Shown here: one piece after another, positions 58,914-64,000 of the stretch
How positions within the stretch are numbered: the stretch's first letter is position 1
Layout: each line of letters starts with the position of its first letter
Translations under genes and position numbers: made by a program
From: Montifringilla adamsi
Taxonomy: Eukaryota; Chordata; Aves; Passeriformes; Passeridae
Reading direction: 5' to 3'
DNA length: 64,000 nt
NCBI GenBank assembly: GCA_017590115.1
Contig: JAGGNK010011003.1
Location: 3,425,899 to 3,489,898, forward strand
Notes under the pieces: model-generated
Told to the model about the DNA's origin: nothing
What the model saw: the letters and a program-made list of their open reading frames with translations, nothing else
The model's database searches: none

Positions 58914-61417
58914 TGCCCATTGCCTCTCTCCAGCTGTGCCTGGGCAGAGCATCAAGGAGGTTGCAAATCCTCAGTAGTGCCAGGGAACAGGAAGGGTTCA
59001 GGGCTGTGGTGCCACCCATCATCTCTCCCATCCAGGCAGGAGACACAGTCCAGCTGCTCAATGCCACAGTGCTGAAATAAAGATGATTAAGGAGATATTC
59101 CAGCCTCTTCTTTTCTCCCTCTCCTCAGTAAATGTCATGCTTCAGGGGAGTATAGCCAAGAAAAGTTCAAAGTAATAATATCAGAAATCTGCTTCTCTTT
59201 TCCTTTTGACATTTTATTGTGATATGAAATAGCAGGGGATAAAAGCTCTAATGGGGATATTTGGTTCTTTCTTTCGGAGAGCATTTGAAGCGCTGGCTGG
59301 TTATGACTCACATGGATTATGATATATGCAAATCTTTAAGGGCCTCATTCACAAAGCCGAGGCAGCCACGCCGCTCTTCCAGGGGATTTACTCAACGGGA
59401 GATAAAGCCTGGGTGACTGAAGCCCAGGGTCCCCACTCCTCACCAGGCCTCTGCCACACGTCTCCAGCTCTTTGTCCCAGCTGGGAAGGCTGGTCCTGGG
59501 CATGGTGGGGCTGTGACTGTGCTCACCAGCACAGCAGCACCCATGGAGAGGGTGGATGGCTCCGTGGGGAAAACCAGTCATCTCCCACCCTGCCTTCCAT
59601 GGGAGACAGCTGCACCCAGCACCCACATTTTCCAATTAAAGCACAAGCTCTTTCTCCATGGACCACTTTGATGGTATTTCTGTGTCAGCTTTAAACCAGA
59701 TATTTCACACTCATAAACACTGGCGAGTAACCAGGCCGTAAAATACAACTTTAATAATGTTAACTGGTAATGTGCAGGCAGTCTTGTTGATTGGTGTAGG
59801 GGAAACCGGGTTGATTTAAAAAATATAATAACCCCCTCGTTCCACATTGAATCCTCTCGTAATTAGAAGCTGTTATTGCTCTCCAACAAATAATCTTCCG
59901 AATGAAGTCCATTCCACAGAGAGTGATCAAAGGGTGATTTAATTAAATTTTCATGTTTAATTTTCGTTTTTCATTTCTGACTTTTTTGGTCTCCTTCTCT
60001 TGCAACTGATGTTGGAGGAGGGAGAGGGGCAGGTGGGAGCACAGGAGTGGCTGGGTCCTGTCCTGCTCTGGATGGGGCATCCTCCCTCTGGGTGTGACAT
60101 CCAGTAAGGACCTCATGGTATGAACCACCAGAGTGAGGGTTTCCTCTTCGTGGTGTCTTGGTTTTAGTTATCTGGTCCACAGCCAGCTTAAATGTAATAC
60201 TTAATTTAGAGCAATAACACTTAAATTATGAATTGTCTGCTGTAAGTATAAATTATACATTTTGGAGATGAATATTCAGGTCCTAATTCAAAGCAGCAGA
60301 TGTGGCATGGAAATGTTTGCAGGCAGACACGCTTCCAAGCCATGACTGGGTTTGATTTTCCCTGGGAAGCCGTCCTTGGCAGACCCTCCCTGGCTGAACT
60401 GAGAGTCTGTGTGGGGGCTCCAGGACCACTCCTTGTGACCCCAGGTTTGTCTGCTGTGTTATTTTGGAGGGATGGGGTTTGGTTTGGGGCATGGCACGGC
60501 CAGACGCGGTGGGAAGTTGGCGGCTCTCCGTGCGCGGTGAGGAACCGATGCCATCGGGGATGTGACTGACGTCAGGCTGAACACCATCAGCACCAGGTAG
60601 CGTAACACCTGAGCTGAACTTGGCTGTGGGCATCCAGGAGGGACCTTTCCTCTGCCAGCACTGGTGGGGCCATTTCTGAGGAGAAGCTCAGCCGTGAGCC
60701 AGCGCTCCTCCCCTCGGCGCCTTCCGTCTCCAGTTTGCGCTCACAAGGAAACAGGAGATTGCAGATTAAGGGAAAACACACAGGATCTTCTCTGGGATAA
60801 CACACTGGGATAAGACTCCTCCGACCCAGCCTGTGCTGCTGCTCCGGCTGAGCCAGAGCCTCCCCGTGCTGCCGCTGATGTTCCTAAAGAATTCATCAAA
60901 GTGACAAGGCTACAAAAGCCGCGCGTTACCGCTCCTCCATTCCCTTGCCACTCACCGGAAAATAAGGCCCCTGCTGAGCTGCATATGATCAGTTTCAATT
61001 ATTTTTTAATTTTCAATGTGTTAGTCAAACTCCGACACGCGGAGAAAAAGGAAAAATTCATGCAAAGTACCCTCGAAAACTCCTGTTCGGGTAAAAAGCT
61101 CTTCTGTCATGAATACGCAATGGCTCCTGGAGCTACTGGTGAGTTAGTGTGCATTCACAGAAACTGCATTTACATACAAATACGATTCCAGCCAGCATTT
61201 GGAAGTGGAGAGGGATCTCCTTTCTTCCCCCAGCCACGGACTGATTCTGCTCTCCCTGGTTTAGATGCTTGCATTAAGACGTCTGCTGACACGCATCTGT
61301 TTCATAAGAGCACAGAAAAGGAGCGTGGTTTGCTGCTAGCAGTGTTCCTCCCCCTTTTTTCTAATCATGCAAATAATCTTTCCTCAGGGACTAACTGCTG
61401 TGTCCGTGGGCAACAGG
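58914..61417. other. Intergenic DNA with AT-rich blocks; no gene seen
   Basis: The blocks 59150-59350, 59690-59960 and 60180-60300 are AT-rich with TAAT/ATTA cores and may be conserved elements. The 200-codon open frame at 60901-61503 has no recognisable domain and runs into a minisatellite. Confidence 0.5.
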
Positions 61418-61547
61418 ATGTGGGTGGGAAGGAGATGTGGGTGGGATGGGGATGCAGGAGCGGTGGGAATGTGCGTGGGATGGAGATGCAGGTGGGATGG
61501 TGATGGGGGTGTGGATGGGATGGGGATATGGGTGGAATGGGGATACA
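61418..61547. repeat. G-rich minisatellite (GTGGGATGGGGATG type)
   Basis: Imperfect repeats of GGTGGGATGGGGATGCAG and variants, about eight units. Several runs of three to five Gs on the plus strand make it a quadruplex-prone stretch. Confidence 0.9.
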
Positions 61548-61701
61548 GCAGCAGCTGCTCCTGGGTCTCGAGGCACATCTGTGCCAGCCAGATATGCAGA
61601 GCTGGACTGGTGCTGTGCAAACTTCAGGTGCTTGCATTCAGCTCTGGGACTGGCAACAGCCTTGCGCTACTGGTGCCAGAGATGGGCAGGAGAGAGCATG
61701 G

Positions 61702-61830
61702 CACTCCTCATCCCAGGCATTCCTCACCCCAGGCACTCCTCATCGCAGGCATTCCTCACCCCAGGCACCCCTCATCCCAGGCACCCCTCATCCCAGGCAC
61801 TCCTCATCCCAGGCACTCCTCATCCCCAGG
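61702..61830. repeat. 16-bp tandem repeat, eight units
   Basis: CACTCCTCATCCCAGG and one- or two-base variants (CATTCCTCACCCCAGG, CACCCCTCATCCCAGG) are repeated eight times without spacers. The first four copies alternate two variants, suggesting a 32-bp expansion step. Confidence 0.95.
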
Positions 61831-64000
61831 CTGAGCCCGCTGGTGGCTTTTTCCAGTGGTCACACTGGCAGTGCTCAGCTGCTGGAACATGGAGGAGTGG
61901 AATCCCAGTCCAGCCTCCTCTTTGCTCACAATGCTGGAGCTGCTCTGCCTGGACCCTACATGGCCTCTGTGAGCCAGAGCACCCTCTGCTCTGCCCCAGC
62001 CCCCAAATTTAGCAGACACGGAAGGCAGGTCCCAGCTCCCCAGCTCATCTCCACAGTACAAGGAGCTGAGCTACCCGTGGAACCATCCTGTGGCAGGGAA
62101 ATTGCCCTTCCTCCATCACTCTGCGCTGGGTTTTCCAGATCAGACTGTGTCAGTGTTAATGCCAGTGCCAAGCTGTCTCCCAGCCACGGCTCTGGGGCAT
62201 TGCCATGCACTGAAGGGCACCAGGTGCCTGCTGTGCCCATCCCACACCACACCCTGCCTGCTCTGTCTCCCTTTCCTGGTCAGTCCCCACCAACCACTCT
62301 CAAGTTACATTGCTGCCCTCATGCTCCCTACAGTCTCAGCTTCTACACGAATACTTTGCTGATGGAAAAACCTTTATTTTTAGCTTTGCTTTTTCACTGA
62401 AATACAGAGAATTCCCCTCAGACCTCTCAGTAATGAATCGCAGAGAAAGTTTCTCTCCAGTTCATCTGAACGGTGCTCAGCTGAGGGGGTGGAAAATTAC
62501 TGAAAAACTTTAATAGTAAGTAAGAAAAAAATCTTAAATTCATCCTTTATGGCATTTTTAATCACATTGGGCATGATTCATTTCACATGCAAATCCAGCC
62601 TCGCGCTCTCTGTGCCGCTAAAGCATCTGACTTCAAACCATCGCAGCACAAAACCGCTTTGGCAGATTCAGATCTTCACCAAAAAGCAGCCAGAATTATA
62701 ATTTAAGTTTGAAATTGGGGATTCCTTTTGCAAGGGGGAAATGGTGGGTGCATCAGACTCTGACATGGCACCTTTTCCTTCTCTAGCAGTGGGTCAGGAT
62801 GAGTGTCCCCACTGCAGGGGTTTGTGTCCCCACAGCTGCAGCAGCACCTCTGTCTGTCTGGGCCTCCCCAGGTGTTCTGCAGGTATCTTTCACCTCAGCA
62901 TTGGGCAGCCCCGCAGCTGCTTCCCTCTATTCACCTCTCAAGTATAAATAAACAGGTCACCTGTCCCATCAGGTGGGTGGGAGCAGGGTTTGTGCTGCCT
63001 CCCCGCCCTGCCTCATCCCTGGCTGCCATCTGCCCATCACTCCATCCCCAGGGCCTGGTGCAAGGGCTGACTGCCTGGCTGGGCACAAAAAGCTCCACAA
63101 AGCTCTGCTGTGTTTCAGGCTCCACTCCCCTGGAAGCACAGACCTTCCTTCCTTTGCACGTGCAAACACTGAAACTTTGGCCAAAAAGGGATTTTATCAA
63201 ATTGTTTTCATCAGGAAAAAAACTCACTCTGAATCTCTCAAGGCTCCCCTGAAGGGGAAGCCGAGTGCAACAGGGCTTTTATCAGCTCATTTTTCTTTCT
63301 TAGATTTTAGTCCAACCAGATTGCTCTTTGCTCCTGCAATGCTCCTTCCTGGCTGCGGGATAAATAAGGAACAAAGTGTTTAATTGATCAATAGGGACAT
63401 AATGAAGTGGCCAGTTTGCCCTGACAGAGGGTGGGTCAGAGGGGACCACAGGCTCTGCACAGCCCAGTGTCCATGAGGGACATGGCTCCAGTGGAGGCAC
63501 ATCAAACATTTAGTGAGGCACTCTCAGTCAGAGTAAGCTGATGTAGAAAATGGAAATGGTGACCTGCATCTGAGCTGCCCCACAGCACTGATGTAAAAAC
63601 CCCAAATCCTTCAATTCCAGCAGCACCACTGCTGGAAGTGCGGCTGGAAGGATGAGGGGAAAGCCAGCCCCTTGCTGTGAAAGGTGTGTATAAAGCTCAT
63701 GACAAGTTTTCTTCAGCTGAAGGGAGGTGGGGACGTTTCCAAGTGTCAGATTTTCTGTCTTACTCCTTCTCTTACTGCATTTCCCACCTCTTTCTTCTGG
63801 AAAAATACCATGAAAGGAAGAAGATTTGTTCAATGTTCAGATTTGCATTGAAACCCCAAGAAGGGGTGACAGGCCAGGCTGCACCCAGCTGGGAGCTCGC
63901 CTGAGGGTGAAGGTGTTTCTCTGTGTGAAGATGAAAATGGCATTTCTTACATCGGTTTTGGCTCTGAATTGGACACAGTTTCCCATAAGGAGATAAAATA
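61831..64000. other. Intergenic DNA to the window end; no gene seen
   Basis: The 62500-62720 block is AT-rich and conserved-element-like (TTTTAATCACATTGGGCATG, CATTTCACATGCAAATCC, the latter containing an octamer ATGCAAAT). No coding exon, RNA gene or clear repeat was recognised in the remainder. Confidence 0.5.

Noticed and set aside
60901..61503. 200-codon plus-strand open frame
   Set aside because: No recognisable domain, no splice or promoter context, and its end is minisatellite sequence.
33281..64000. A second protein-coding gene upstream of AJAP1
   Set aside because: No open frame here gives a recognisable family, and none has flanking splice sites in consistent phase. A lncRNA cannot be excluded from sequence alone.

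Overview
The window is vertebrate nuclear DNA and almost certainly from a bird. It carries CR1 LINE 3' ends of the avian type, small introns, many GC-rich minisatellites and one gene whose protein reads as a bird form of AJAP1 (adherens junctions-associated protein 1, also called SHREW-1). A probable retroviral-type LTR fragment near 48.4-48.65 kb resembles songbird elements, so a passerine is my best guess, at low confidence. The GC-rich, minisatellite-rich texture fits a microchromosome (inference).

The one protein-coding gene is AJAP1, on the minus strand. It spans about 29 kb, from a start codon at 32479 to a stop at 3489, in five coding exons: 32451-32479, 15261-15939, 7672-7759, 4725-4967 and 3489-3561. 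Intron phases (2, 1, 2, 2) agree at every junction, and all splice sites are GT/AG. The product is a type I membrane protein: a short N-terminus and hydrophobic signal segment, a Pro/Arg-rich then Thr/Ala-rich ectodomain, one transmembrane helix, and a highly conserved cytoplasmic tail ending in WFEISC. Exon 2 is damaged in this assembly. It contains a 6-N gap and is one base short of an open frame.

Layout by position: 1-3430, 3' flank or 3' UTR with one good poly(A) signal; 3489-7759, exons 5 to 3, with a CR1 element abutting the exon 4 acceptor; 7760-15260, intron 2, holding two copies of a ~430-bp segment with 294 identical bases; 15261-15939, exon 2; 15940-32450, intron 1, with a 38-bp minisatellite; 32060-33280, the CpG-island promoter and exon 1; 33300-64000, upstream noncoding DNA with CR1 and LTR-like fragments, an 85-bp tandem array, several C-rich or G-rich minisatellites and AT-rich stretches that may be conserved noncoding elements.

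I found no second protein-coding gene, tRNA, rRNA or CRISPR. Most open frames are chance products of GC-rich or tandemly repeated DNA. The most useful observations concern the AJAP1 structure itself: the CR1-derived acceptor, the broken exon 2, the G-quadruplex motif ahead of the start codon, and the recent intron 2 duplication.
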